Shown here: positions 12,184 to 23,243 of the stretch, piece after piece | Position numbering within the stretch: the stretch's first letter is position 1 | Layout of the letters: every line of letters begins with the position of its first letter | NCBI GenBank assembly: GCA_026419785.1 | Contig: JAODTK010003087.1 | Span: 20,001 to 84,000, forward strand | Length of the DNA stretch: 64,000 nt | Direction of reading: 5' to 3' | Origin: Sclerodactyla briareus | Lineage: Eukaryota > Echinodermata > Holothuroidea > Dendrochirotida > Sclerodactylidae | Notes under the pieces: model-generated | Databases searched by the model: none | Told to the model about the DNA's origin: nothing | The model's input: the letters and a program-made list of their open reading frames with translations, nothing else | Translations under genes and position numbers: made by a program

Positions 12184-12330
12184 ATGGCAGAAGACGCCGG
12201 CGAAGCTCAAGCTGCAGGAGAAATCTTCCACAGTGATGTCTTCCGGGCGTTTGCCACCTACGTAGCCGTACTCGTTCTCAAGATGCTTGTGTTGACATTC
12301 TTCACAATGTCAGAGCGAATCCTGAAGGGG
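12184..12330 (+). CDS. MGST1: MGST1-like, exon 1 (N-terminus and first membrane helix)
   Basis: Microsomal glutathione S-transferase 1 is a trimeric MAPEG membrane enzyme of the ER and mitochondria that conjugates glutathione to electrophiles and reduces lipid hydroperoxides. The exon encodes 49 residues: an acidic start, then DVFRAFATYVAVLVLKML, matching the family's VF.AFASYATIILSKM stretch, the first transmembrane helix. It ends at ...ERILKG followed by GTGAGT, phase 0. The next exon begins with VFTTREDYEAFG, which fits the family (…KVFANPEDC.AFG). The initiation codon is the first ATG after the TATA candidate. No frame error is seen here. Orthology to MGST1 rather than PTGES rests on the exon 2 and 3 motifs. 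Confidence 0.85.
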
Positions 12331-14197
12331 GTGAGTACATTGACATGCCGCTATGGTGATGCCTGGGTAATTACTGCGGTGCAACCACGGAGTTGTCGTC
12401 AAAAGCCAGATATTTACCCAACGTTAACTATAATACCGCCAGAGTATTCTTTCAGCGTTTTTTCTGGGGTGGGAGAGAGGTGGGAAGGTGTCAGGGGTTA
12501 TAAAGTCTGATCTGTAGGCAAAGGTACACCTGTCTCTCTGGTATCTACACTGACATGATTAAAGGACAACTGCAGGATGAATTATAACTGAATGCAAAAA
12601 ACTGAATGCGTCAGTCCAAACCCACAAGATAAAAAGCAACCCATCATGCATGTAATAATAAATGATGTCATACTTGCACAACCCTACAAACATTCTGTTC
12701 TCTATTGGAATTCACACGACACTAATTCACTTCGAAAACAATTTAATTAGTCTATGGGAAAAGGATTGCTGTAGTGGGTTGGTACTTTGGTATGTGTGGT
12801 TAGTTGGGTGAGAGAACAGAACTTCTGCTGAATGTGACTCATTCAACACATTGAAACAAATAAATACATAGCATATTTCCAGGTGATGTCCAACTCTGAC
12901 GTCATGCGTCATGCGCAATGGGATTCCTCCTATTCTCTGCATAATGGACACAATTTGAAGGCCAATAACTCGGCCGTATGAGATCATCGTATGAAATGGG
13001 GGTTGGACCAATAGATACAGTTTTCCATTCTCCACGATATGATCTCGATTACTACTCAAGCCTGCAGTCTCAGTTCACGTGTTGTATATTTATCATACAA
13101 ACGTCCACGAGCTGCGTAAGCTACGTCAACGTTGTCCTTAATACATCCTTCCATTCGCGCTCATTAGCCTCTTATAGCCAGGATCAAGGTGTTTGCTCTA
13201 TAGACAATGAGCCCGATGTGGGTTCGGATTCAATAATATCCAACAGAAGGAAGCTTTCATTATGCGCTGTGAGTACGGAACGATATTGACTGCTTGAATG
13301 TGAATAAAACAAGAACTGGATGAGCTGAAAACTATAAATTTCGGATTAAGGGGCATGATATGCGATCCTTTCATCCATGATCCAAACAACCTACTGCCTT
13401 CTCGGTGGTTAGTTTGAACTTCCACGGGCGAACGGTACTGTCATTATCATTTTGGTGTTGTGAGACGATAATGCCCTTTAAAAGCTGCAATGACTACCAG
13501 ACCACAGCAGATTTGTTTATTGCTACTATGTACTAGACTAGGAATAGATAAATACAACCGACTGAATTACTGAGACCACTAAGGAAGCACTATCAAATTG
13601 TAGCAACCGACGAAAAAGCGACGGCGACGGTTGCGTGGCTCACGAAGAAAGAAAAAAACGTAAACGTCATAGGCATATACAAGCGGCACCGACTATTCAT
13701 CGCCAGATGTGGCGAGACGGTACTGCCCCTTTAAGGAAATAGAAGGGGAAAAAACATTCACGCTGATAATACATGTATAGCCGATGCAACGTTCGAGCAG
13801 GCGGAAATTATCATCCGTGGCGATCCGCCCGAGGAACATTTAAAGCCCCCGACCTGCGTAAGTTGATGTTCCAAACTTCAGATATGCTTAGCGGCTCAGT
13901 GTAGCTCGAATGAGCGGTAATATAGTATCGCGGGTGATCGTCGGAGTAGGTTCGAGCAAGGGATCCGTCACTAACAAAGTCAATTCCAAACCAGAATGGA
14001 ATTCACATTGCTTCATAGATGCCATGTGATTGCCATTTCAAAACATGACAAAGCATGCCAGACATATTTTTCACATAACATTCTCCATCGAATCAATCCG
14101 TGACCTTAACAACGGTCAGGTGTAATGAATTCCAAAGTCACCTCAACCTCTTCGTACCTTACTGTCCTACAATGTCCTATTTCTCTTTTCTGCTAAG
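12331..14197 (+). other. Intron 1 of the MGST1-like gene
   Basis: Bounded by GTGAGT at 12331 and a pyrimidine-rich ...TTTTCTGCTAAG acceptor ending at 14197. No other exon or clear element was recognised inside. Confidence 0.75.
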
Positions 14198-14306
14198 GTG
14201 TTCACCACAAGAGAGGACTACGAGGCCTTCGGAGATCCCAGCAGACTAGAGATGGTATACAAGAATGGGCCGATGAACGTGACCTCTACATAGAGAGAAT
14301 CCGCCG
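14198..14306 (+). CDS. MGST1: MGST1-like, exon 2 (cytosolic loop)
   Basis: It starts VFTTREDYEAFGDPSR and, after a one-base slip near 14268, continues DERDLYIERIRR. This is the counterpart of the family's VFANPEDCVAFG ... DDRVERVRR loop, whose basic VRR segment lies next to the glutathione site. It ends CGCCG|GTAATT, splitting an Arg codon as in vertebrate MGST1. Read literally, the first frame reaches TAG at 14290; the second frame is open to the donor. A one-base loss around GGGCC is therefore the likely cause (sequence error or mutation). Confidence 0.8.
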
Positions 14307-14416
14307 GTAATTACAGTGTAACCATTTCTTTATCAGTTCGGTTTTCACCAGTAAAAACTTCATACAAATAGCGGAGCCAGTACGGAGATGATCTAGTTAT
14401 CATTTATGTAGTGTTG

Positions 14417-14561
14417 GGAACAGTGTTGTTGCAACCAATGATAGACATGTTGTGCTCGAAAATCTTCCATGGTGAACGATACTGTTTTTGTGTAGGTCAA
14501 ACAGTGTTGTTGCAACCAATGATAGACACGCTGTGCTCAGAGATCTTCTATGGTGAACGGT
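14417..14561 (+). repeat. Tandem ~80-bp repeat, target of a foldback insertion
   Basis: AACAGTGTTGTTGCAACCAA followed by TGATAGACA begins near 14419 and 14500. Each copy continues with TGTGCTC, an ATCTTCNATGGTGAACG block and GGTC. A third copy lies just beyond the foldback element (16597-16660). The second copy is interrupted at GGTGAACGG by the element. Confidence 0.8.
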
Positions 14562-16596
14562 TATGGCAAGCGGAATGTTCCAATAAATCGAAAACCTGGT
14601 TTCTCGACCGATAATCCAAGATTCTCGGTCGATAATCCAAGATTATCGGTCGACAATCCAAGATTATCGGCGAAAATCCAAGATTCTCGGCAGAGAATCC
14701 AAGATTCTCGGCAGAGAATCCAAGATTATCGGTGATAAACCTGGTTTATCTGTTGAGAATCCAAGATTATCAACTGATAAACCTGGTTTTTCTGTTGAGA
14801 ATCCAAGATTATCGACCGATAATCTTGGATTCTCGGCCGAAATCCCGCAATTGTTCGATAATCTTGGATTTTCGATCGATAATCCAAGATTATAAACTGA
14901 TAAACCTGGTTTATCGAGGTGAATTCGATAATCTTGGATTCTCGGCCGATAAACCAGGTTTATCGAAATATTTTCGATAATCTTGGATTTTCGATAGATA
15001 ATCCAAGATTATCGACCGATAATCCAAGATTATCGACCGATAATCTTGGATTCTCGACGATAATCTTGGATTCTCGTCGATAATCTTGGATTTTCGACCG
15101 ATAATCTTGGATTCTCGAATTAGGTCTATCGAACAACTCGACGATCCAGGATTATCGGTCGAGATACCAAGTTAAAGTGATAATCTTGGATTATCTGTTG
15201 AAAGTCCAAGTTATTCTGATAATCTTGGATTCTCGACCGAGAATCTTGGATTCTCGTCGATATCTTGGATTCTCGACCGAGAATCTTGGATTCTCGACCG
15301 AGAATCTTGGATTCAATAAATCGAAAATCCAGGATTCTCGACCGATAATCCAAGATTCTCGGTCGATAATCCAAGATTATCGGTCGAAAAATCCAAGATT
15401 ATCGGCGAAAATCCAAGATTCTTGGCAGAGAATCCAAGATTCTCGGCAGAGAATCCAAGATTATCGGTGATAAACCTGGTTTTTCTGTTGAGAATCCAAG
15501 ATTATCAACTGATAAACCTGGTTTATCGAGGTGAATTCGATAATCTTGGATTCTCGGCCGAATCCCGCAATTGTTCGATAATCTTGATTTTCGACCGATA
15601 ATCCAAGATTATCAACTGATAAACCTGGTTTATCGAGGTGAATTCGATAATCTTGGATTCTCGGCCGATAAACCAGGTTTATCGAAATATTTTCGATAAT
15701 CTTGGATTCTCAACAGATAATCCAAGATTCTCGATCGATAATCCAAGATTATCGACCGATAATCTTGGATTCTCGACGAGAATCTTGGATTCTCGCCGAT
15801 AATCTTGGATTCTCGACCGAGAATCTTGGATTCTCGAATTAGGTCCATCGAACAACTCGACAATCCAGGATTATCGGTCGAGATACCAAGTTAAAGTGAT
15901 AATCTTGGATTATCTGTTGAAAGTCCAAGTTATTCTGATAATCTTGGATTCTCGCCGATAATCTTGGATTCTCGTCGATAATCTTGGATTTTCGACCGAT
16001 AATCTTGGATTATCGACCGAGAATCTTGGATTCTCGACCGAGAATCTTGGATTCTCGTCGATAATCTTGGATTCTCGGCCGATAATCTTGGATTTTCGAT
16101 AGATAATCCAAGATTATCAACTGATAAACCTGGTTTTTCTGTTGAGAATCCAAGATTATCGACCGATAATCTTGGATTTTCGATAGATAATCCAAGATTA
16201 TCAACTGATAAACCTGGTTTATCTGTTGAGAATCCAAGATTATCGACCGATAATCTTGGATTCTCGTCGATAATCTTGGATTCTCAACAGATAATCCAAG
16301 ATTATCGACCGATAATCTTGGATTCTCGGCGAAAATCCAAGATTCTCGATCGATAATCCAAGATTATCGGCGAAAATCCAAGATTCTCGATCGATAATCC
16401 AAGATTATCGGTGATACATGGTTTATCTGTTGAGAATCCAAGATTATCAACTGATAAACCTGGTTTATCGCCGAAAATCTTGGATTCTCGCCGAAATCCC
16501 GCAATTGTTCGATAATCTTGGATTTTCGACCGATAATCTTGGATTATCGACCGAGAATCCTGGATTTTCGATTTATTGAACATTCCGCTTGCCATA
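14562..16596. mobile_element. 2035-bp foldback element of inverted AATCCAAGATT modules
   Basis: The ends are TATGGCAAGCGGAATGTTC and its reverse complement, and the inverted match runs inward (…AATAAATCGAAAA-CC-GG…). The flanks 14556-14561 and 16597-16602 are both AACGGT, a perfect 6-bp target duplication. Deleting the element restores the ...GGTGAACGGTACTG... sequence of the neighbouring tandem repeat. The interior is a dense array of ~20-bp modules (AATCCAAGATTATCGGTCG and inverses) plus GATAAACCTGGTTTATC palindromes. A higher-order repeat of ~720 bp is visible (15120-15230 against 15840-15950). No coding capacity; ORFs over it are repeat translations. Its superfamily is not assigned. Confidence 0.9.
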
Positions 16597-16660
16597 AACG
16601 GTACTGTGTCATTTTAGGTCAACAGTGTTGTTGCAATCAATGATAGACATGCTGTGCTCA
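16597..16660 (+). repeat. Third copy of the ~80-bp repeat
   Basis: This is the remainder of copy 2 (AACGGTACTGTGTC), followed by AGGTCAACAGTGTTGTTGCA and ...ATAGACATGCTGTGCTCAG, the same as the copies before the foldback element. Confidence 0.8.
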
Positions 16661-16702
16661 GCAATAATGGATAACTGGGAATTGTTAGCTATCCATTATT
16701 GC
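16661..16702. repeat. Short perfect inverted repeat
   Basis: GCAATAATGGATA and TATCCATTATTGC are 13-base perfect arms around a 16-base centre. It sits exactly at the end of the third 80-bp repeat copy. Confidence 0.7.
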
Positions 16703-19700
16703 AATAATGAATAGCTGGTGGTTGTATTGTTGGTATGCATTGGAATGTGTCATAAATTGAATCAACCAAAAAACATACTATGTATCGCGTGGCGGCGTGG
16801 GAATTACAATGCAAAGGCATGACTTGGAGGCCAATAACATCTTCGTGCAGTAGGGTCGACCACGGTCTCAAAAACACATAGGAAGATCTACATCGTGCAT
16901 GATTAAACGCTTTGACAACACTCACAAGTGACAAGGGGGGAGGGGGGCAGGAGCAATCGTCAAGTGTCGACATTACGGCAGAATAGCGTGTGAGACGACA
17001 GCGACTTTTGGCAATTAACAGGCAACTAGTGAGAGTAACTCAGCAATCGAATAGTTACTTATTTTGTTGTGTGGATTACTTTTGAATCCACTGGTGTTCA
17101 CATGGTCTGATCAGACGCAGAGCGCTTGAAAATATGAACAGCCAAATCGCGTATGACTGGTGTAGGCTATTCGATCTCGGCATTATCCAATCACCCATGT
17201 TTGAAATGGGTTGGCCATCTGATGAGATTACCACCAGTCGAATCAGGCAAACTTCAGAAGAATTGTGCTAAAATTCGGACTCGAATATTTTTCATCAGGC
17301 TTCGCCACGCAGTATATAGCACGTTGATCGACTCATTGCACGCGCTGGTACTGTATCACAGTTGTCTGTGACGGGACTACCAACGTGGAAGTCGCTTTGC
17401 TACTCACTGGATGTTCAGAAAAATATTTAGAGAAAAGAAAGTTTAGCTAGAGAGAATTTTCGTTTCTTCAAATAATTTTCGGGCTGCAGAATAGGGATGA
17501 AGCACACATTTTCGACTTTTATCATTTCATGAACTTTCGCGAGTAAGAATTCTACTATTTAACAAACTTGGCTTCGCCTCGTCCGTTATTCAAATGAATT
17601 TGAATAATAATAAAGTCTCGACTAATAATTCCCCCATAAAAGTCACACAGTAGCGCTTTATCTCCTCAACATCGATCACTGATTCAGCAACTTCACCACC
17701 TCCTTGCGATGGTCCTTTATTTGTAAGAACCTCGTTTCTCTGGTAATGCAACGCCCCACCGTTTGTATGACTAGCTACCTCGGGAATGTCTCAGTATTCC
17801 AACTGCACATGGGAGAGCAATTAACACGTGAAACACGAACTAGTTACCAACACAGATCAGTGGAGGTGTAAAGCTACCAGTTAGACTCACTGCTCACCTA
17901 TTCCATAGAAATATTCCATCTCGTGTAAGCCAACTAGCGTTCTGTTTATCCTTCACTAATATTGGTAAAGAATAAATGTCAGTGTCGTTGTTATCAGTAA
18001 AGCAAACACAGTGGGGTGGAAAGCAAACATCTGTATGCAGCTTTTCATTGCTGGATCAAACAAATAGTATGTCTAACAGTTTGATGAAGGTTGTCAGCAG
18101 GTTGTTAGGCTAGCTACCGGTAAACTGGTATCCGTGCTTGGGTCGCTGTGGCTCGGGCATCAACAGTGGCCTCATAGCCCGGCTAATGTTTATGGGGAGA
18201 TGAGTATATTCGCAGCTAGCCCTGGGCTTGCGCCCCCAATTATATTCCGCGATACGGGTTAAGTTCCATTCAGGCTTTATTCCATGTCCTCCTTTCCAGC
18301 CACGAATCTACCCATACTGTAGCAATATATTGCTTTTGCTGATACAAAACTACAATTAAAAAAAAAAAAAAAACTGTTGAAATGACTAATAGGCCCAAAT
18401 TCGTAATTTCGTGGAAAAGGTCCCTGTGGCGAAACATATACATTTGTTGCGGCCGGCTGACTTTCTTGAAACTTCGCTAACTGATCACCATTTTCTCCAA
18501 GGATAGGACCCCCCTGACCCAAGAGATCAATTATTGTTGACACAAACACTGATTTTTTGCAATTCAGTAGAGGTTTTGCAGCTGTTATTTAGCAAATATT
18601 GCAGCAGCATGTGTCTAGGGGCCTATAAATTGTACATATTTGCTAATAGGGAGGGTTAGGCCATTAATGAGGGCGCACTTCCCTTGGGTTCCGACCTAAC
18701 CCCCCCCCCCCCCTCCCTCAAGACAAATCTCTCGGTACGCGCCTGATCGAAGGATGGCATTATAATTTTCAATAACATTTATGCTCATTTTCTCGAATAT
18801 TTCAAGGAATGGAACTTCAATTAAAATTATTATTAATTAGGCCTACATTTTTATATCGCGCCATCTATATAGAAAGCTTAATCCGAGGCGCGGCAAAGAC
18901 AACTAGAAACGGTAAGATGCAGAAAGAGACCTATAAGTACTGAAACACTTGGTTGGAAAGGTGAGCTAACCGAAGAGATTCAAATCGGTCCTCGTTGAAA
19001 ATCAAAATCTCAGCTGTGCTGGCAAGTTATTTCATAGCGAGGGCGCTGCCGCGAAGAACGCTCTGTCACCAAAAATTCTCGTTGATGAGGTCCCTTCAGT
19101 GGATAGTTCTTGAACACCACAATTGTTACTATAACAACCGTTGCTATGACAACCAGCAACAGTGATATATGCGGAATGTCAAACTGACTACGATATCTCA
19201 TCCGGGCTTTTTGGACCGATGACTGGCAATGAGATAATGAATAAAGAACAAGGCTTCATTTTCTTCTTTTCTGGGTGTGAATTTGAAATGTTCGGTCCGG
19301 CCTTGATCATCTTCAGAATACAACTAACTGTACAACGACAATGACAAATTCAGTGAAGTATAACCTCCAGTGTAGTGTACAGGCAATAACAAGCTATATC
19401 AAAGGGTGGGAGACCAGGAGAGGTATCCGTTAGCAAGAGACACACGATACAGCTTACTGTTTCAAAGTTCAGTGCTACCCTCGATAATCCTCACAGCAGA
19501 CTGCGAGTCTTTTCTATTCAGCATGGGATTAAGTTCAGCTATACAAACTCCTCCGGCGACCCGTGTCCGCGTGGATCCCAAAATGGAATTTAGGAATGAC
19601 ATCTGATTCATCATCTTCATCATTATGGTTTGCGTTCCCATGGGTGTATAGGATCGAATGTTCCTGATTCCTATAAGTGAGATGCTCACCATCATACTCA

Positions 19701-21670
19701 CATTACGCCAGGGGTCAGCAACCTTTTGTAACCGGAAGCCTAAAAATATATAGGCAATCGGTTGTGACCCCTCTCCAAACAAACAACATGAAAGAAAAAC
19801 ATGTGCAGACTTCATCCGATTACGCGGAACGTTTTCAACACAGTGTAATTAGTGGTAACTAGTCAAGCAGATAATCAAAGGAAGAACGAGAAGCAAATTT
19901 GGGTTCTGGTGTATTGTGGATCAGTGAAGAAAAAGCGCGACCCACCAAAATCTGTTCGCGACCCAAACAATGTGTCTCGACCCATTGGCTTCCGACCCAC
20001 TGCTTTAGGCTCCTCACATCGGGTTCCTATAGGTTTCCCCAGTATACCTGAATTGCCCGCGTGCATTCTTTGCAATGAATACCGTACGCACCTCCTCTTA
20101 ATACAATTTCCCTCTTCACAATACACAATTTACAACCAGAGTTTTCGGAACCAGAATTTAAAGCCCTCATTGCGGGGTGGTCAATGGCGAGTATGGGTGA
20201 TTTATTATATGACCAGGTAGTGTACGTTATGTAGGAAGGACCCATCCGCTGTGTCTCACTCTTCAACAGAACTAGCCGTCATTGCTGGGTTGGAGAAAAG
20301 GTGCGAATATGAAATGGTGGCATACATGTCATGACTCCCTTTTTGTGAAGCATCTTGTAATATTAAGTTGTGGAAACGTAAGTGTGACGAGGGATTCCAT
20401 CCCATGCTACTAACGACAGGGAGTTAATGGGCATGTTGTAGAGTGACTATTAGTTATAATAGTTATAACTTGGACCATTTAATGCATCCATAATTTAATC
20501 CCACCGAAGTTGGCCCCTCCCCAACTCTTCAAGTGTGGTTAAAGGCCTGCCTCTCCACACGACATGCACGATGCCTTTCTGTCTGGAGGGGCAATTCAGT
20601 TTGCTTAATAATACAGAGAATATGTCGCTGTAAGCTTGGCAATGGGAGAATCTGCCGCAGATGTTTGGTGGTGAGAGGTGCCTACCCTAGAGGGAATTCA
20701 TCCTCTCACCTAATGATAGGGTTCTATTTCCATTTCATAGATACCATATTTTGTGATGTTAAGAACGAACTTAATCATTATATCATTGAAATATTTTTCT
20801 TAGGTGTTTAAAAGCAACCAATCAAAATTTGGGGATTTCTCACGTGGAAAGTAAATGTTACACTGACGTTACATTGTCAGCCGAAAAAACTCATTAGAGT
20901 TCTAAAAAACAGAACTAAATCAGCTTTGTTTTTGATTTTCTTACTGTACTGTAAAGTAATTGAAAGACAAGGTACAATATTTTTACTGGTGCGCCACAAT
21001 GGAAAGTTTGTTCAGCCTTTATGTGACCACACCAAAGATTATAGCGTAGGCATAGACTGTATGTAGGCTTCCAACTAATTTGTCACTCATTCGACTGACG
21101 TGCCACACCCTACATCCTGTTTTCACAATGGACAGTGATGTGAGAACATTAAGGCCAGTAACAACATTATACAAGTAGCCTATTCATTTACTCACAACTT
21201 CATATCTACTACACACATTACAATAATATAGTCCTAAGTAAGGCTTCGCGAATGAGATTGGGCTGGATAGTGTTTAGGCCTATTTTATTATTGCGGCGAC
21301 TGTGTAACCGTAATTTGTAGATTTGTAATGTGAATTTTTATGCCGCCTAGGCTAGGCGGCAAGTTGAGGCCTAACGTTAGCTAAAACCTAAGCCTAAGTC
21401 GGAGCCTTCACTTCAGCCTAATTGGTCAGGTAACAACCGTAATCTAACGCCTACAATATACTATTACCGCTTCATAAGTCCGAGAACTTGGCAAGAAAAT
21501 GCAAGTCACGTTCTGTTGACGCGTGCGGTATTGTAACGCACATGTCTGGTAATGCCTTCGACTCCCGCACTGTACATACCAGAAGCGCCTCTGCATGCAT
21601 AACTACGCCCACGTACGATGTGCGTGCAAGCCTAACGACTGTGGCAAGTCGGGGCAATTTGTGCTGTCCG
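16703..21670 (+). other. Middle of MGST1-like intron 2
   Basis: I recognise no exon. Near 17195 a plus-strand frame reads LKWVGHLMRLPP, a phrase typical of LINE polyprotein C-termini, but the match is too short to call. At 19710 CAGGGGTCAGCAACC resembles one hAT terminus without a partner. CCTAGGCTAGGC palindromes occur near 21345. Confidence 0.45.
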
Positions 21671-21672
21671 AC

Positions 21673-21747
21673 TTGTTGTTGTTGTTATTGTTGTTGTTAT
21701 TATTATTGTTGTTGTTATTGTTATTGTTGTTGTTGTTGTTGTTGTTT
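21673..21747 (+). repeat. TTG microsatellite
   Basis: About 75 bp of (GTT)n with several ATT units, directly before the 52-bp tandem array. Confidence 0.9.
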
Positions 21748-21762
21748 TCGTCAATATGACCT

Positions 21763-21918
21763 CGGGTCATAGGTTATAATGACGTCAGAACGATACGTAA
21801 TCGCCCGAAAATCCGGGTCATAGGTTATAATGACGTCAGAACGATTACGTAATCGCCCGAAAATCCGGGTCATAGGTTATAATGACGTCAGAACGATTAC
21901 GTAATCGCCCGAAAATCC
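21763..21918 (+). repeat. Three 52-bp tandem copies with bZIP-like palindromes
   Basis: The unit is CGGGTCATAGGTTATAATGA followed by CGTCAGAACGATTACGTAAT and CGCCCGAAAATC. Copies start at ~21763, 21814 and 21866 and are identical except for one missing T in the first. Each carries TGACGTCA (consensus CRE) and the perfect palindrome CGATTACGTAATCG (TTACGTAA, PAR-bZIP/ATF-like). Whether it binds factors is inference. Confidence 0.85.
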
Positions 21919-22998
21919 TTAATTTCGGCCAACATAACGCGCCCGCCGAAATATTTCAATGATTTCTTAGTCCCTTAAAAATATTGCAAGGTATTCCATG
22001 CGTTCAACGCCATCAGGGTGGCTGTAACAAAGATAAACTGGCGTTTCCTAATACAAACAAACCATTACCGTCGATCAGGCCACTAAACAGTTAGAAGTGT
22101 TCCATCAAAGCTTTCGGGTGTGTTTATGTCCACCAGTTACGGTTGATTTCCGGGAACTTTGCGTCCCAGGTCTTATACCCCTCGACCAGCGAATGGATGG
22201 ATTGTTTCATCTACCAGCCTAGCACCAGTCCTCTGAACACATCATTTCAGTTCAGTTTGTTTCGACACCTTCACATTGTTCAGTGTCCACTGCTAGTATC
22301 CTTTTCGAGAAGAACACGGCATCAGCTTTTGTTTTCCTCGTTTTTGAGCCATGTGCACTTTTCGAGGCCTTTCCTCATCACGACGATCACGTTCCCCTGT
22401 TTTTGCCTGAACATGGAAGCCACTTCAATCCCAGCATTCTTGACAATTGTTATCAGAATCTTCGCTCTACAAGAACTTTTTGAGGTCGGACCCAAGGATG
22501 CTCCCACATCTATATCCTCCCTCACAAAACCCTCCTTGGCAATTGAATGAATAATGCAATTTATGGGCCCCGAACCATACTGTTTTGCAAAATTTGATAC
22601 ACGCAGCTGTAAACGTCCACTGAACATTAAGAGAGTCACACGTGTCTAAGGGGGGGGTGGGGTCCTCCCCAGGCACCACTGCGAGGCCAACTGGCTTTCC
22701 AGAGTCTTTCCAACAGTTGATATGCGGTTAAAGGTCGTATCACGTAAAATGATATAAAGGATGCCTGGTTTACACTAGAAGATCGAAAGCATTTGTAAAA
22801 TGTCGAGCGCAACCACCCTTATATGATCTCGCTGACACACTTCAATCGTTAAGATCCGATCGTTTTTCATCAGCATAATAGTATGGTTTATCCGTAACGT
22901 GTTATACCAGTTTCCGTGCAGTGCGTCGATATTTCGGGGAGGACGATATACAGAACGTATCTACTATTAATCATATTTACTTCTTCAAATTGCAAAAG
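21919..22998 (+). other. 3' end of MGST1-like intron 2
   Basis: No further exon recognised. The longest ORF (22143-22550) has no domain I know. The acceptor AAAAG at ~22998 lies before the next coding block; its polypyrimidine tract is weak. Confidence 0.5.
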
Positions 22999-23243
22999 GG
23001 TCACCGGAAACGATTGGAGGAAACATTACGCCCTTCATTCTCGTCGCCTTGGTACATCTGGCGGTGCCCCCCGCCCCGGCGTAGATTCGCTGCACTTCCG
23101 CGTGTTCACGGCAGCCAGGATCTTTCATTCAGTGGCCTACTTACTACCTCTACCACAGCCTTGCCGTTTCTTTGGCTTACTACGTCCGGTGCCCTCCTTA
23201 CCTATATTCCTGCAGTGAGGGTCTTGTACCTCGGGATCTTTAA
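22999..23243 (+). CDS. MGST1: MGST1-like, last exon (helices 2-4, C-terminus)
   Basis: Three frames together give the family pattern. RLEE / ENITPFILVALVHLA matches the helix-2 block DLENIIPFLGIGLLYSL. LHFRVFTAARIFHSVAYLLP matches LHFRLFVGARIYHTIAYLTP and includes the ARI arginine, which contacts glutathione in the rat enzyme. PLPQP is followed, after a slip, by ALPFLWLTTSGALLTY, the last helix. At least three one- or two-base slips occur (near 23015, 23080 and 23160). A stop in one frame lies at 23241-23243, close to the expected C-terminus, but the true stop is uncertain. In vertebrates this region is two exons; here I see no intron between the helix-2 block and LHFRVF. Confidence 0.8.

Noticed and set aside
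14550..16595. Several repetitive 60-100-residue ORFs rich in RIQDYR / ILDYRS
   Set aside because: They are six-frame translations of the foldback element's 20-bp modules, on both strands, not a protein repeat family.
14560..16596. CRISPR-like repeat-spacer array
   Set aside because: Eukaryotic context, modules in both orientations without unique spacers, and transposon-type ends with a target duplication.
17190..17260. LKWVGHLMRLPP phrase resembling LINE C-termini
   Set aside because: Only about a dozen residues match; no neighbouring LINE blocks in any frame.
19711..19726. CAGGGGTCAGCAACC, similar to a hAT terminus
   Set aside because: No inverted partner and no duplication found within the next kilobase; a single end is not enough.
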